Shown in pieces: positions 17,929-26,765 of a DNA stretch of 64,000 bases. The notes beneath the pieces were generated by a model that saw only the letters and a program-made list of their open reading frames with translations, was not told where the DNA came from and did no database searches. This DNA is from Methylotenera sp. Its GTDB lineage: Bacteria > Pseudomonadota > Gammaproteobacteria > Burkholderiales > Methylophilaceae. Location: NCBI GenBank assembly GCA_013141495.1, contig JABFQV010000008.1, forward strand, positions 1 through 64,000. Reading direction: 5' to 3'. How positions within the stretch are numbered: the first letter of the stretch is position 1; each line of letters begins with the position of its first letter. The translations under genes were made by a program, and so were the position numbers.

Positions 17929-19256
17929 GTTCGTTGCGTCTGCGCCTTGTATTGTTGTTGTTATTGGGACTAGGCGTCGCTTGGCTGGCGGCGGCATGGT
18001 TTACACATGCTGAATCGCGACATGAAATTGATCGGTTATTTGATGCTCAGCTTGCGCAATCGGCACAAGTGCTACTTGGAACAACGCGCCATGAGTTGCA
18101 CGAGCGTATTGAGCATGGCGATGATGAAATAGCCACTTCTCACGAATATGAGCTAAAACTTGCGTTTCAGATTTGGGCTGACAATGGCTTGCTGATGCGT
18201 TCCGGCGCGGCGCCCTTTACCAAGATGGGAAGTGAAAGTAATGGTTATAGTGAAACGCTACTAAATGGTGAGCCGTGGCGCGTACTCACAAGGTGGGATG
18301 CCCGCCATGAATTTATGATTCAAGTGGCTGAGCCGATTGCCGGGCGGGAAAACTTAGCGCGCCACATTACACTTAAAATGTTGTTGCCTACTTTAATCGC
18401 CTTGCCAGTGCTGGCGCTGCTTATATGGCTTGGCGTCGGTGCCGGCTTGCGGCCATTACAGCAACTTAAGCAAGAAGTAAAACAACGCGCGGCTAATAAG
18501 CTGGAGCCTGTTGCCATGACAGGCGTGCCAGAAGAAGTCGCCCCTTTAGCTCAAGCCTTAAATGATTTATTTGCACGCCTGCAACAGGCTTTTGAGGGAG
18601 AGCGACGCTTCACAGCCGATGCTGCGCATGAGTTACGCACGCCGCTGGCTGCCCTTAAAATTCAAGCGCAGGTGGCTTTGCGCGCTAACAATGATGTAGA
18701 GCGCAACACAGCCTTAGAAAATGTTTTGCGCGGTGTTGATAGAGCCACGCGCTTGGTAGAACAATTGCTTACATTGGCTAGAGTTGACCCTGAAACGATC
18801 ACCCTCGGCTTTAAGCCAGTTGAGCTGCAAGGCTTGGCCGCCTCAGTCATGCGGGATTTAGAGCCATTGGCGCATGCGAAACATATTGAAATGGCGCTTG
18901 AAGTAAGTTCAGCCTGCAATGTGTTTGGCGATGATGCCCAATTAGGTTTACTGCTACGTAACCTGATAGATAACGCTATTCGTTACACGCCGGCAGGTGG
19001 GCGAGTTTTAGTCGTGCTACAAAGCATTGGCGGTGTCAGTATCGAGGTTTGCGATACTGGCCCTGGTATCGCTGCAGCTGAACGCGATCAAGTGTTGCAA
19101 CGTTTTTATCGAATTTCAGGCAGTGGTGAAGAGGGGAGTGGCTTAGGTCTTTCCATTGTGCGCCGTATTGCAGAGCTACATGGCGCACAGTTGACCTTAA
19201 GTGACAATCCATCAGGCACTGGTTTATTGGCTAAAGTATTTTGGCCGGCCTCGTAA
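17925..19256 (+). CDS. Sensor histidine kinase, QseC-like
   Basis: This is a 443-residue inner-membrane kinase. It has TM1 (about 8-24), a periplasmic sensor region of roughly 130 residues, TM2 (about 153-172) and a HAMP-like linker. HisKA with phospho-His in DAAHELRTPLAALK and an ATPase domain with N-box NLIDNAIRYTP, DTGPGI and GLGLSIV follow. It overlaps the response regulator gene (ATGA) and closes the SHP/DHC operon. Association of QseBC-like pairs with SHP/DHC genes has been noted in other proteobacteria. Confidence 0.93.
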   Translation: MSSLRLRLVLLLLLGLGVAWLAAAWFTHAESRHEIDRLFDAQLAQSAQVLLGTTRHELHERIEHGDDEIATSHEYELKLAFQIWADNGLLMRSGAAPFTKMGSESNGYSETLLNGEPWRVLTRWDARHEFMIQVAEPIAGRENLARHITLKMLLPTLIALPVLALLIWLGVGAGLRPLQQLKQEVKQRAANKLEPVAMTGVPEEVAPLAQALNDLFARLQQAFEGERRFTADAAHELRTPLAALKIQAQVALRANNDVERNTALENVLRGVDRATRLVEQLLTLARVDPETITLGFKPVELQGLAASVMRDLEPLAHAKHIEMALEVSSACNVFGDDAQLGLLLRNLIDNAIRYTPAGGRVLVVLQSIGGVSIEVCDTGPGIAAAERDQVLQRFYRISGSGEEGSGLGLSIVRRIAELHGAQLTLSDNPSGTGLLAKVFWPAS

Positions 19257-19303
19257 ATAAAGGCAAATCCTCCCCTGCCATTATTTAGAAGATTAGCTAT
19301 AAA

Positions 19304-19330
19304 CCTTGAACTGGCTAGCAGCGTTCAGGG
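19304..19330. terminator. Possible bidirectional terminator between the kinase gene and ftsX
   Basis: CCTTGAAC (19304-19311) pairs with GTTCAGGG (19323-19330), with one G-U pair, between two convergent genes. On the plus strand TTAATGATTTTTTT follows. The T-run overlaps the end of ftsX. Confidence 0.4.
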
Positions 19331-20263
19331 TTAATGATTTTTTTGTAGCTGGATAATTGAAGCAATAGCCCGTGTGACTGCCAGATATGAGCCCAGCCAG
19401 CCAATCAATACAGCCGTGCTGACCACGGTTAAAAACAAACTGCCATTGAATATAGTTAAGCTGAAGTCGCTGTTATAGAGGCTTGATAAGTCAGCAATAG
19501 CGTAATTAAATGTTAGCGTGATGCCCAAAATCATCAATACTGCGAACAATCCGCCAAATAATCCGTAAAAAACGCCTGCGTACAAAAATGGGGTTCTAAT
19601 AAAGCTGTTGGTTGCACCAATTAGGTAGCTCACTTCAATTTCATTTTGTTGGGTCAGAATCTGCATGCGCACGGTGTTGCCGATAATCACTAAAAGCACA
19701 ATGGCTAATAGTGTTGCAATGAAAAATATCAGGTTTTTACTCAAACTGATAATGGTTGAAAGACGCTTGGCCCAGTCGGTGTTAAGTAGTGCCTGCTCTA
19801 CGCCTGGAATGCTCTGCAGTGATGTTTTAAGCGTGGCTAAATCATCAGGCTCTATAGATTTTGCCTGAATGAAAAACGCATCGGGTAACGGATTTTTGCC
19901 AAGTTGATTCACCGCATTATTTACGTCTGGGTTGCTTTTAGATTTGGCTTGCAGTTGCTGCCAAGCTTCATCTTTTGTCACTAAGTGATACTGTTTGATT
20001 GCTGGATTTTTTGCCAACAGCGCATCAATTTCACTGATAGTGTCGTGGCTTGCATCTAGTTTCAGAAACAAACTAATCTCAGTCTCATTTTGCATGTGGT
20101 CAGTGAGTTTAGATAGGTTATCTACACCCACATAAAATAAGCTGGGTAAACACATAGCAACGCCAACCACTAAACAAATCATAAACGAAGACAGCAAGTT
20201 GGCACGCATCCGTGATAACACGAGTTTGATTGCTTGCAATTGATGGTTTAGCCAGTTATTCAT
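19331..20263 (-). CDS. ftsX: Cell division ABC transporter permease FtsX
   Basis: This 310-residue inner-membrane protein has one N-terminal TM, a large periplasmic ECD (about residues 45-175) and three C-terminal TMs. It works with FtsE to control septal peptidoglycan hydrolases at the divisome. The conserved cytosolic stretch RMQILTQQNEIEVSYLIGATNSFIRTPF is typical. The start overlaps the end of ftsE by four bases (ATGA). FtsY, which normally precedes ftsE, is about 7.5 kb away here. Confidence 0.95.
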   Translation of the reverse strand: MNNWLNHQLQAIKLVLSRMRANLLSSFMICLVVGVAMCLPSLFYVGVDNLSKLTDHMQNETEISLFLKLDASHDTISEIDALLAKNPAIKQYHLVTKDEAWQQLQAKSKSNPDVNNAVNQLGKNPLPDAFFIQAKSIEPDDLATLKTSLQSIPGVEQALLNTDWAKRLSTIISLSKNLIFFIATLLAIVLLVIIGNTVRMQILTQQNEIEVSYLIGATNSFIRTPFLYAGVFYGLFGGLFAVLMILGITLTFNYAIADLSSLYNSDFSLTIFNGSLFLTVVSTAVLIGWLGSYLAVTRAIASIIQLQKNH

Positions 20264-20973
20264 GATGTCGATACGTCACTATTAAATGCTGTTTGATTGA
20301 TGCCGGTAATTGATGACTTACTTTGCGTGAGCTGCCCTTGATCGAGGTGCAATACGCGATTTTGCGTGGCACTCATGCCAAGCGCATCGTGGGTTGCCAT
20401 AATGACGGTCACGCCCACCTGATTAAACGCATAGAAAATTGCCATGATATCTGCGGCGTAGCTGGCGTCTAAATTACCGGTAGGTTCATCTGCAATCAGG
20501 ATGGATGGGCGACTCACCACAGCACGTGCGATGGCAAGCCGCTGTTGTTCGCCGCCTGATAATGTAATCGGCATGGCCTTTTCTTTATGTAACAGCCCGA
20601 CTTTATCCAAGGCTGCACGTACGCGCTTGGCCGCTTCATTGCCTGATACGCCATTGATGCGTAGCGGTAAAATAACATTCTCAAAGCAATTACGGTCATA
20701 CAATAATTTATGATCTTGAAAGATCAACCCAAACCTGCGCCGTAAAAATGGAATGGCTGAGGCTTTAAGCTGGCTCACGTTCTGATTGGCAATAAGTACC
20801 GTACCGCTCGTTGGCCGCTCGGTTGCCGCAATGAGCTTTAATAAGGTACTTTTGCCAGCACCAGAATGACCTGTTACAAATACAAATTCGCCGGCCTCAA
20901 TATGCAGGCTGACGTTTTTTAAAATTTCATCGCTACCGGGGTAGCGTTTGGTAACTTGGTCAAATTTAATCAT
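20260..20973 (-). CDS. ftsE: Cell division ATP-binding protein FtsE
   Basis: FtsE is an ABC ATPase of 237 residues that pairs with FtsX. It has Walker A GHSGAGKST, Q-loop IFQDHKLL, signature LSGGEQQRLAIARA, Walker B ILIADEPTGNLD and the H-loop MATHDAL. The C-terminal extension of about 15 residues after the H-loop region is slightly longer than the usual 222-residue form. There is no ftsY upstream; a MocR-type regulator gene lies there instead, 62 bases away. Confidence 0.96.
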   Translation of the reverse strand: MIKFDQVTKRYPGSDEILKNVSLHIEAGEFVFVTGHSGAGKSTLLKLIAATERPTSGTVLIANQNVSQLKASAIPFLRRRFGLIFQDHKLLYDRNCFENVILPLRINGVSGNEAAKRVRAALDKVGLLHKEKAMPITLSGGEQQRLAIARAVVSRPSILIADEPTGNLDASYAADIMAIFYAFNQVGVTVIMATHDALGMSATQNRVLHLDQGQLTQSKSSITGINQTAFNSDVSTS

Positions 20974-21035
20974 GGCTGTATTGTAGCGCTAAAATTACTT
21001 AGGTAATAAAGTGATGCATCAAAAAGTGGGCTGAC

Positions 21036-22499
21036 TTATGCCATAAAAGCGCGTTTTATGCGTTGAATGCCTTCAGTAAGTTCAGCTGGATTTAAGCTGC
21101 CAAATCCTAGCCTGATGGCATTGATATTGAGTGGTGATTCTGAAAAAAGGGACGCCGGTAAAATACGCACCTGCTCGTGAAGGGCATTTTTTACCAATTT
21201 CTCAATGTCAATGCCGTCATTTAAGCGCAGCCAAATAGCCAGGCCGCCGTTAGGCTCATCAAAGTTGACAAATTCGCTTAGTTCATTGCGGATGAGTTCA
21301 ATTAAAATATTGCGGCGCTCGTTGTAAACTTTAAAGGTTCGACGGATATGACGTTTAATCTCACCTGATGCCATGAGTTCGGCAACGGCTTGCTCCGTAA
21401 TGGAGTTGCCTTGCCGGTCAATTAGCATGACCTCATTTGCGCACTGCTGAATAAATTCTTTGGAGGCTACCAAATAACCTACGCGCAGGCCAGGCGCCAA
21501 TACCTTTGACAGTGAGCCAACATATATCACGCGACCATGGTGATCCGTGCTGGCAAGTGGAAATACCGGGTGATGCGAAAAATGAAACTCATGATCATAA
21601 TCGTCTTCAACAATGACAAAATCATATTGCTCGGCTAGCATCAATAGCTTTAATCTGCGCTCGGCGGTCATCATAACAGTAGTGGGAAACTGATGATGCG
21701 GTGTTACGTAAATAGCGCGGATAGCATGTTTTTTGCAGAGCTTTTCTAGCGCATTGATGTCAATACCATGCTCATCAAGACCCACCGTTAAAATTTTGGC
21801 ACCGCATGATCTAAAAGCTTCTCTAGCGGGTGGGTAGCTTAAGCTTTCAACCACGACATAATCATTAGGTTTGGTTAAAGCTCGTGCCGCCAGAAATATA
21901 CCCATCTGGCTACCGCGTGCGATGCAAATATGGTCAATATCAACGTTTAAACCGCGTTCCATATTCAACATGGTGGCAATCGCTTGGCGCAGATCATGCA
22001 CACCTTTCGGGTCGCCATAACCGAGGCGGCTGTTTTTAGCCGTTGCCAGCAATACATGTCGAAACGCCCTCGAAAGAATATCAAATGGAATGAGCCGTGT
22101 ATCAGGGATGCCATCGTTAAATTCTATGGTATTAGGTGAGGCTGGGTGATAGCTGGAGGCGGTTTGTATTGTATTGGTGGTTTGAGCGGCGTGCGTTTTA
22201 GTCGTGAGCTTGGTTGGGGTGGCTTGTGCGCTAAAACTAGGCAGATTTGCCGATACAAAAGTGCCTCTACGGCTTTCGGTAGTAAGCCAGCCTTGGGCGA
22301 TTAGTTCATCATAGGCTAGCACCACGGTTTTTCTATTGACCTTGAGTTTTTCAGCTAAATCTCGGGTGCCAGGCATTGCTGTTGACGGTGCGAGCCGCCC
22401 CCTTTGGATTTCATCCACCACTTGTTGCGCAATTTGTAAATACACGGCGAGGCCGGATGTGTTTTTAATGTTTAAGTTAAGGCTCCAGGAACGTAGCAT
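21036..22499 (-). CDS. MocR/PdxR-type transcriptional regulator
   Basis: This GntR-family winged helix (about residues 15-75; MPGTRDLAEKLKVNRKTVVLAYDELIAQGWL) is fused to an aminotransferase-fold domain that binds PLP. The PLP lysine is in YVGSLSKVLAPGLRVGY. The longest frame starts at 22574, but the ATG at 22499 has GAGAG upstream and begins just before the DNA-binding domain, giving 487 residues. MocR proteins usually control a divergent neighbour. Here the divergent unit is mxaRSACKL, an unusual partner for a PLP-responsive regulator. Confidence 0.88.
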   Translation of the reverse strand: MLRSWSLNLNIKNTSGLAVYLQIAQQVVDEIQRGRLAPSTAMPGTRDLAEKLKVNRKTVVLAYDELIAQGWLTTESRRGTFVSANLPSFSAQATPTKLTTKTHAAQTTNTIQTASSYHPASPNTIEFNDGIPDTRLIPFDILSRAFRHVLLATAKNSRLGYGDPKGVHDLRQAIATMLNMERGLNVDIDHICIARGSQMGIFLAARALTKPNDYVVVESLSYPPAREAFRSCGAKILTVGLDEHGIDINALEKLCKKHAIRAIYVTPHHQFPTTVMMTAERRLKLLMLAEQYDFVIVEDDYDHEFHFSHHPVFPLASTDHHGRVIYVGSLSKVLAPGLRVGYLVASKEFIQQCANEVMLIDRQGNSITEQAVAELMASGEIKRHIRRTFKVYNERRNILIELIRNELSEFVNFDEPNGGLAIWLRLNDGIDIEKLVKNALHEQVRILPASLFSESPLNINAIRLGFGSLNPAELTEGIQRIKRAFMA

Positions 22500-22803
22500 T
22501 ATTCTCTCTAATAAATTTAGTAATGAATTGAATTTTTCAGGCTTTAACTTAGCGGATCTTACGCTAACAAGCAATTAAAAGTTAGCTTGGCTCAATGTTA
22601 GCTCCAAATAATCTGGATTACCTAGCTGTGAAAAAAGTATAAATTTTACTGGACCACTAAAATTCTGTAATCTGGAGGATTGTGGAGCAGTTACATTCTG
22701 TTACATTGCATTCACTGCTTGTTACGGGATGTTTTTCCTAAATAACTAGCTTGCAACAATTTACTTAAACATCTTATCCGTAAGGTTAAGCAAAGGAACT
22801 CTT
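22500..22803. promoter_or_regulatory. Divergent control region mocR / mxaR
   Basis: This roughly 300-base gap contains three CTGGA motifs in the same orientation (22613-22617, 22649-22653, 22672-22676), the middle one reading CTGGACCACT. This resembles the CTGGAC-type direct repeats known for MocR proteins such as TauR. TATAAA lies at about 22639. A tandem GTTACATT occurs at 22690-22697 and 22700-22707, with a ten-base period. The region should carry both promoters; the specific boxes are tentative. Confidence 0.4.
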
Positions 22804-23853
22804 ATGTCACCACCATTAGATGCGCAACTCACCGACTGGCGTAGCCACGCACTGAAGTTAGAAAGCGAAGTTAAAAATGTCATCGTTGGCCAAGATAAAG
22901 CCATTCGGTTGATGAATATTGCTATTTTTGCACGTGGGCATGTGTTGCTTGATGGCGGCGTGGGCGTAGGTAAAACCACCTTGTTGCAAGCCATTGCGCG
23001 CGGTATTGGCGGTGCTTATGAGCGGATTGAGGGTACGGTTGACTTAATGCCGAATGACTTGATTTATCATACTTTTTTAGGTCCGGACGGTCGTCCGCAA
23101 ATTGATGAAGGTCCTTTGTTGCGTGCAGGTGAAAATCTGTCGGTGTTCTTTTTTAATGAAATCAACCGTGCTAGGCCGCAAGTGCATGCGCTGATGTTGC
23201 GCGTGATGGCAGAACGCCATTTAAGTGCGTTTAAAAAAGAATACCGCATGCCACACATGATTGTGTTTGCTGACCGTAACCAGGTTGAAAAAAACGAGAC
23301 GTTTGAAATCCCTTCAGCGGCACGTGACCGCTTTATGATGGAAATCCCAATTGAAATTCCAACTGATCGCGAGTTAAAGAAATCATTGGTATTCAACACT
23401 AAATTTCAGCATGCGGAAAAGCTTACGCAGCAAGTTGAAAGCAATATTCTGCAGTTTGACCAGCTCAATGCTTTCTCGGATTTATTGCAAAACCACATTA
23501 AATCCAGTGACGTGCTGGAAGAGTACGCATTGGATCTGTGGGAGGCGACGCAGCACCCTGAAAAATTTGGTGTAACCATGGAAAGTGTTGATGTGACACG
23601 CGTCATCCAAACCGGCGCCAGCCCGCGCGGTATGGGGATGTTGCTCAAGGCAGCACGTGTGAATGCATGGCTAAACGGCCGCGACAGCATGTACCCTGAA
23701 GATATTCATGCAGTATTCCATGAAGTTATTTCGCATCGACTGGTATTTAACTCGATGTATGAAAACCGCAGAACAGCGCTGGCACGCGAGCTTACCGCCA
23801 ATATTATGAGTACGGTGGCGGTGCCTAGTACGACTTTCAGTAAAGCGGCTTGA
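22804..23853 (+). CDS. mxaR: MoxR-family AAA ATPase of the methanol dehydrogenase cluster
   Basis: This 349-residue cytosolic AAA+ ATPase heads the mxaRSACKL cluster. Walker A is GGVGVGKTT (51-59), sensor/arginine-finger region PSAARDRFMMEIP is recognisable, and a C-terminal lid follows. Walker B reads FFFNEIN (115-121), so the usual Asp before the catalytic Glu is Asn118. MoxR ATPases work with von Willebrand A proteins as metal- or cofactor-inserting chaperones. In mxa clusters they support calcium insertion and activity of methanol dehydrogenase. AAAGGA lies upstream of the ATG. Confidence 0.9.
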   Translation: MSPPLDAQLTDWRSHALKLESEVKNVIVGQDKAIRLMNIAIFARGHVLLDGGVGVGKTTLLQAIARGIGGAYERIEGTVDLMPNDLIYHTFLGPDGRPQIDEGPLLRAGENLSVFFFNEINRARPQVHALMLRVMAERHLSAFKKEYRMPHMIVFADRNQVEKNETFEIPSAARDRFMMEIPIEIPTDRELKKSLVFNTKFQHAEKLTQQVESNILQFDQLNAFSDLLQNHIKSSDVLEEYALDLWEATQHPEKFGVTMESVDVTRVIQTGASPRGMGMLLKAARVNAWLNGRDSMYPEDIHAVFHEVISHRLVFNSMYENRRTALARELTANIMSTVAVPSTTFSKAA

Positions 23854-23886
23854 AGCCATTCAGTCCATCAATAATAAGGCTAACGA

Positions 23887-24798
23887 ATGAGCTTATCTGT
23901 AGGTAGTGCTGCACGCAATGCATCTGATTTATCTAATGATCCGTCATATGCAAAGCCTTTTGAGTACGTGATTTCATGGAAGTCTGCAAGCATACAATTA
24001 GGCGACCATCGAGGTACACAGCGTGGTCTTGGCTTGGAGTATCGCGGTAATGTGAACTTGGTGGATTACCCTGACGCGAGGCGCATGGATATCAGGCAAA
24101 CGCTGCGTGACCCGTTTGAGCAAGTGCAGGTGCGGCAATTTAATCAGGATAGCACTACGCCGATTTATGCCGTGTGTGACTTATCCAGTTCCATGCAGTT
24201 TAAGGGGCGTCAACGTAAGTTGGATAAAGCGATTGAAATCTCGACGGCGGTGGCGAATTCAGCCTACCAAACCGGAGACTTGTTCAGCTTTATTGGCTAT
24301 AACAGCCATGTGCTTGAAGACTACACGCTACCCTTAAGCCGTAATTTGCATCAATCAAAAGAAGCTATCGCGCAATTGCACGATTACCAAAAAATGCGGG
24401 TAGGGGCTGAAGGGGTGACTGATGTGCCAAACTTTCTCGGACAAAGCCGAGGGCTGGTGTTTTGGATTTCAGATTTTCATATGCCACTGAGTGTGATTGA
24501 GCAAACGCTTACGGCCATGTCTGCACATCAAGTCATTCCTATCGTCCTTTGGGATGACGAAGAGTACAAAAAACTGCCCAAGTTTGGCTTTGGTACCATG
24601 ATAGACCCTGAAACCGGCTTAAATCGTACGCTCTTTTTTAGATATGAAGTCAGGGCTAAATTCATCAGTGCTTTCAATGAACGCAGACATGCACTGGAAG
24701 CTTTATTTCTAAAGTTTGATAGCCCTGCACTATTTATGCACGGTGATTACAAACCAGAAACCATGACGCATTATTTTGAACAAAACATGAACCTATGA
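23887..24798 (+). CDS. mxaS: MxaS, DUF58/VWA-like protein
   Basis: This 303-residue cytosolic protein has a DUF58 domain and a von Willebrand A-like part. The metal-ion-dependent adhesion motif DLSSSM fits DxSxS, with SDFHM further on. It is the expected partner of the MoxR ATPase, 33 bases upstream. Genes from mxaS to mxaL overlap or abut, so they are translated as one operon. Its role in methanol dehydrogenase maturation is inferred from the cluster. Confidence 0.88.
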   Translation: MSLSVGSAARNASDLSNDPSYAKPFEYVISWKSASIQLGDHRGTQRGLGLEYRGNVNLVDYPDARRMDIRQTLRDPFEQVQVRQFNQDSTTPIYAVCDLSSSMQFKGRQRKLDKAIEISTAVANSAYQTGDLFSFIGYNSHVLEDYTLPLSRNLHQSKEAIAQLHDYQKMRVGAEGVTDVPNFLGQSRGLVFWISDFHMPLSVIEQTLTAMSAHQVIPIVLWDDEEYKKLPKFGFGTMIDPETGLNRTLFFRYEVRAKFISAFNERRHALEALFLKFDSPALFMHGDYKPETMTHYFEQNMNL

Positions 24799-25799
24799 AA
24801 TATAACCCAATGAAAATACTTATTTCAAAAATGACTGCATCTGCAAATTTGGCGGCATATCTATTAGCGGCAGGCTTGGTGCTGAATCTATCTGCCGTAG
24901 TTGCGAAGGAAGCAGAAACGACTCAAGTCGCTGATGCTGCTGTGGCAAAAATAGTCTCGTTAACCAATCCTAGCGCAAGCTACGGTGTGCAGATAGGCGA
25001 CAAACTAAGCCGAAAAGTGGTGCTGGACGTGCCAATGCCTTACCAAATAGCAAAAGAGGCTTTTCCTAAAAAAGGCAAAAAAGCTAATGGGATCGAGTTG
25101 GTGGAGGTTAATGTGGAAACTGACCAGCAAAAAACACGTACTTTATATACGGTTAGTCTTGGGTATCAAGCGTTTACCAATACGAATACGCCCGCTGTCA
25201 TGCAACTACCGGCAGAGCAGTTCACGCTAACGGGAGGTGAAAAAGCTGACAATCAAACGATGGCGATAGACTTGCCGGCATGGGGGTTTTGGTTTTCACC
25301 GTTAGTGAGTGGAAACGCTGAAACCGCTCAAAAGAATATACAGCCTGAGTTCACGCCGCCACTAGTCGCTATCGGCGCACATCAAACACGGCTCATATTG
25401 TTTTTGAGCGTGCTGGCAGCAAGCTTGCTGGCGTTGCTTTATATCAATGCAGATGGCAATTGGCTACCATTCATGGGCGGCGCCTTTGCCCAAGCACACC
25501 GTCAATTAAAACGATTATCCAAATCATCAGGTGCTAAAACTGCTAAGGAAGAGAAGCAGGCCTTGGTTTATATTCACCAGGCATTTAATAAACTGTATCG
25601 TGCCAATATCTTTGCCCGCGATATTGAACGTTTTGTCACCATGCGCCCAAGTTTTAAAAAAATGAAAGGTGACATTGAACAGTTTTTCAATTACTCCAAT
25701 CAATCCTTATATTCGACAGAAGCGCGTGATAGTGCCAAGGTAATACAAAACTTAGTGCAATTGAGCAAGCAGTTACGTGATTGTGAGCGAGGCGTTTAA
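24795..25799 (+). CDS. mxaA: MxaA, methanol dehydrogenase calcium-insertion protein
   Basis: This 334-residue protein has an N-terminal hydrophobic signal/anchor (about residues 14-37) and a periplasmic domain of about 160 residues. A second TM follows (about 198-217, LILFLSVLAASLLALLYI), then a cytosolic helical tail. In Methylorubrum mxaA mutants the methanol dehydrogenase lacks calcium, which gave the family its role. It overlaps mxaS by four bases. Sequence conservation in MxaA is low, so the name rests on position, length and topology. Confidence 0.82.
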   Translation: MKYNPMKILISKMTASANLAAYLLAAGLVLNLSAVVAKEAETTQVADAAVAKIVSLTNPSASYGVQIGDKLSRKVVLDVPMPYQIAKEAFPKKGKKANGIELVEVNVETDQQKTRTLYTVSLGYQAFTNTNTPAVMQLPAEQFTLTGGEKADNQTMAIDLPAWGFWFSPLVSGNAETAQKNIQPEFTPPLVAIGAHQTRLILFLSVLAASLLALLYINADGNWLPFMGGAFAQAHRQLKRLSKSSGAKTAKEEKQALVYIHQAFNKLYRANIFARDIERFVTMRPSFKKMKGDIEQFFNYSNQSLYSTEARDSAKVIQNLVQLSKQLRDCERGV

Positions 25800-26765
25800 A
25801 TGGAGATTCTAAACCCTTGGGCTTTTGCGCTGTTACCCTTTGCACTGCTACCGTTTTGGCTTAAAGGCCATCAAGGAAAAATGTACACTTGGCTGGAGAT
25901 AATGCCTGAAGATGAACTTTCTGACAGATTGAATCTGGCGATTAAGCTCATTACCTCATTGCTTCTGGTGAGTGTTGTTATTGCTTTGACATCACCTCGC
26001 GGACATGATGAAAAAATTCAGCGTACCGGTAAAGGTGCGCAAACAGTGATGGTCATCGACCGCAGTGTGAGTATGGATCACCCGTTTGCCGGCGATTCAT
26101 CAGGGCATGTGGCTGAAATAAAATCTGCAGCGGCACGCCGAATTATTACGCAGTTTATTGATTCTCGTCCAGATGACATGATGGGTGTAATCGGATTTAC
26201 TAACTCGGCTTTGTATGGCGTTAAAATCACCACCAATCGTGATGCCATTCATGCGGCCATCCATGCCGCCACCAGTCCATCGCTCAACCAAACCAACATT
26301 GGCGCTGGCTTAACAGAAGCCGCTGGCTTGTTTGATAAGATTCAAAGCTCAGGCTCCAGAGCGGTTATTTTGTTATCAGATGGTGCCGGCAAGATTAGTC
26401 CGCGTGTTAAATTTTTATTAAGCGAACGCTTAAAAAATAAAGGCTTAAGTGTCTATTGGATTATGTTGCGAGAGCCGGGTGAACCAAGTATTTTTTCTAA
26501 AGAAGAATATGAGGTAGATCGCGTGCCAAATTCAATTGTTTTGCATAATTACTTTCAATCATTAGGCCTTAAATACAAGGCTTATGAAGCGGACAATCCT
26601 GAAACGCTGCAATCTGCGATTAGTGATATTGATTCTCGCGAGAAAAAAACCATTAAATATACGGAAACAATTGCTGGCTATGATTATTCAAGGGTATTCA
26701 TCATCATTGCTTTGGTATTAGGTTTGTTTCTATTGATTATTAAGAACTTGAGGGTGCATGAATGA
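25800..26765 (+). CDS. mxaC: MxaC, von Willebrand A membrane protein
   Basis: This 321-residue BatA-like protein has two N-terminal hydrophobic segments (about 7-22 and 46-64), a VWA domain in the periplasm with DRSVSM (DxSxS) and a conserved Thr in the TNIGAGL segment, and a C-terminal TM (about 299-316). It starts at the base after the mxaA stop (TAAATG). It is thought to act with MxaR, MxaS and MxaL in metal insertion into methanol dehydrogenase. Confidence 0.88.
   Translation: MEILNPWAFALLPFALLPFWLKGHQGKMYTWLEIMPEDELSDRLNLAIKLITSLLLVSVVIALTSPRGHDEKIQRTGKGAQTVMVIDRSVSMDHPFAGDSSGHVAEIKSAAARRIITQFIDSRPDDMMGVIGFTNSALYGVKITTNRDAIHAAIHAATSPSLNQTNIGAGLTEAAGLFDKIQSSGSRAVILLSDGAGKISPRVKFLLSERLKNKGLSVYWIMLREPGEPSIFSKEEYEVDRVPNSIVLHNYFQSLGLKYKAYEADNPETLQSAISDIDSREKKTIKYTETIAGYDYSRVFIIIALVLGLFLLIIKNLRVHE

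Noticed and set aside
21036-22574. Longer MocR reading with 25 extra N-terminal residues
   Set aside because: The extra segment is unlike the family, and the ATG at 22499 has a ribosome site and begins right before the DNA-binding domain.
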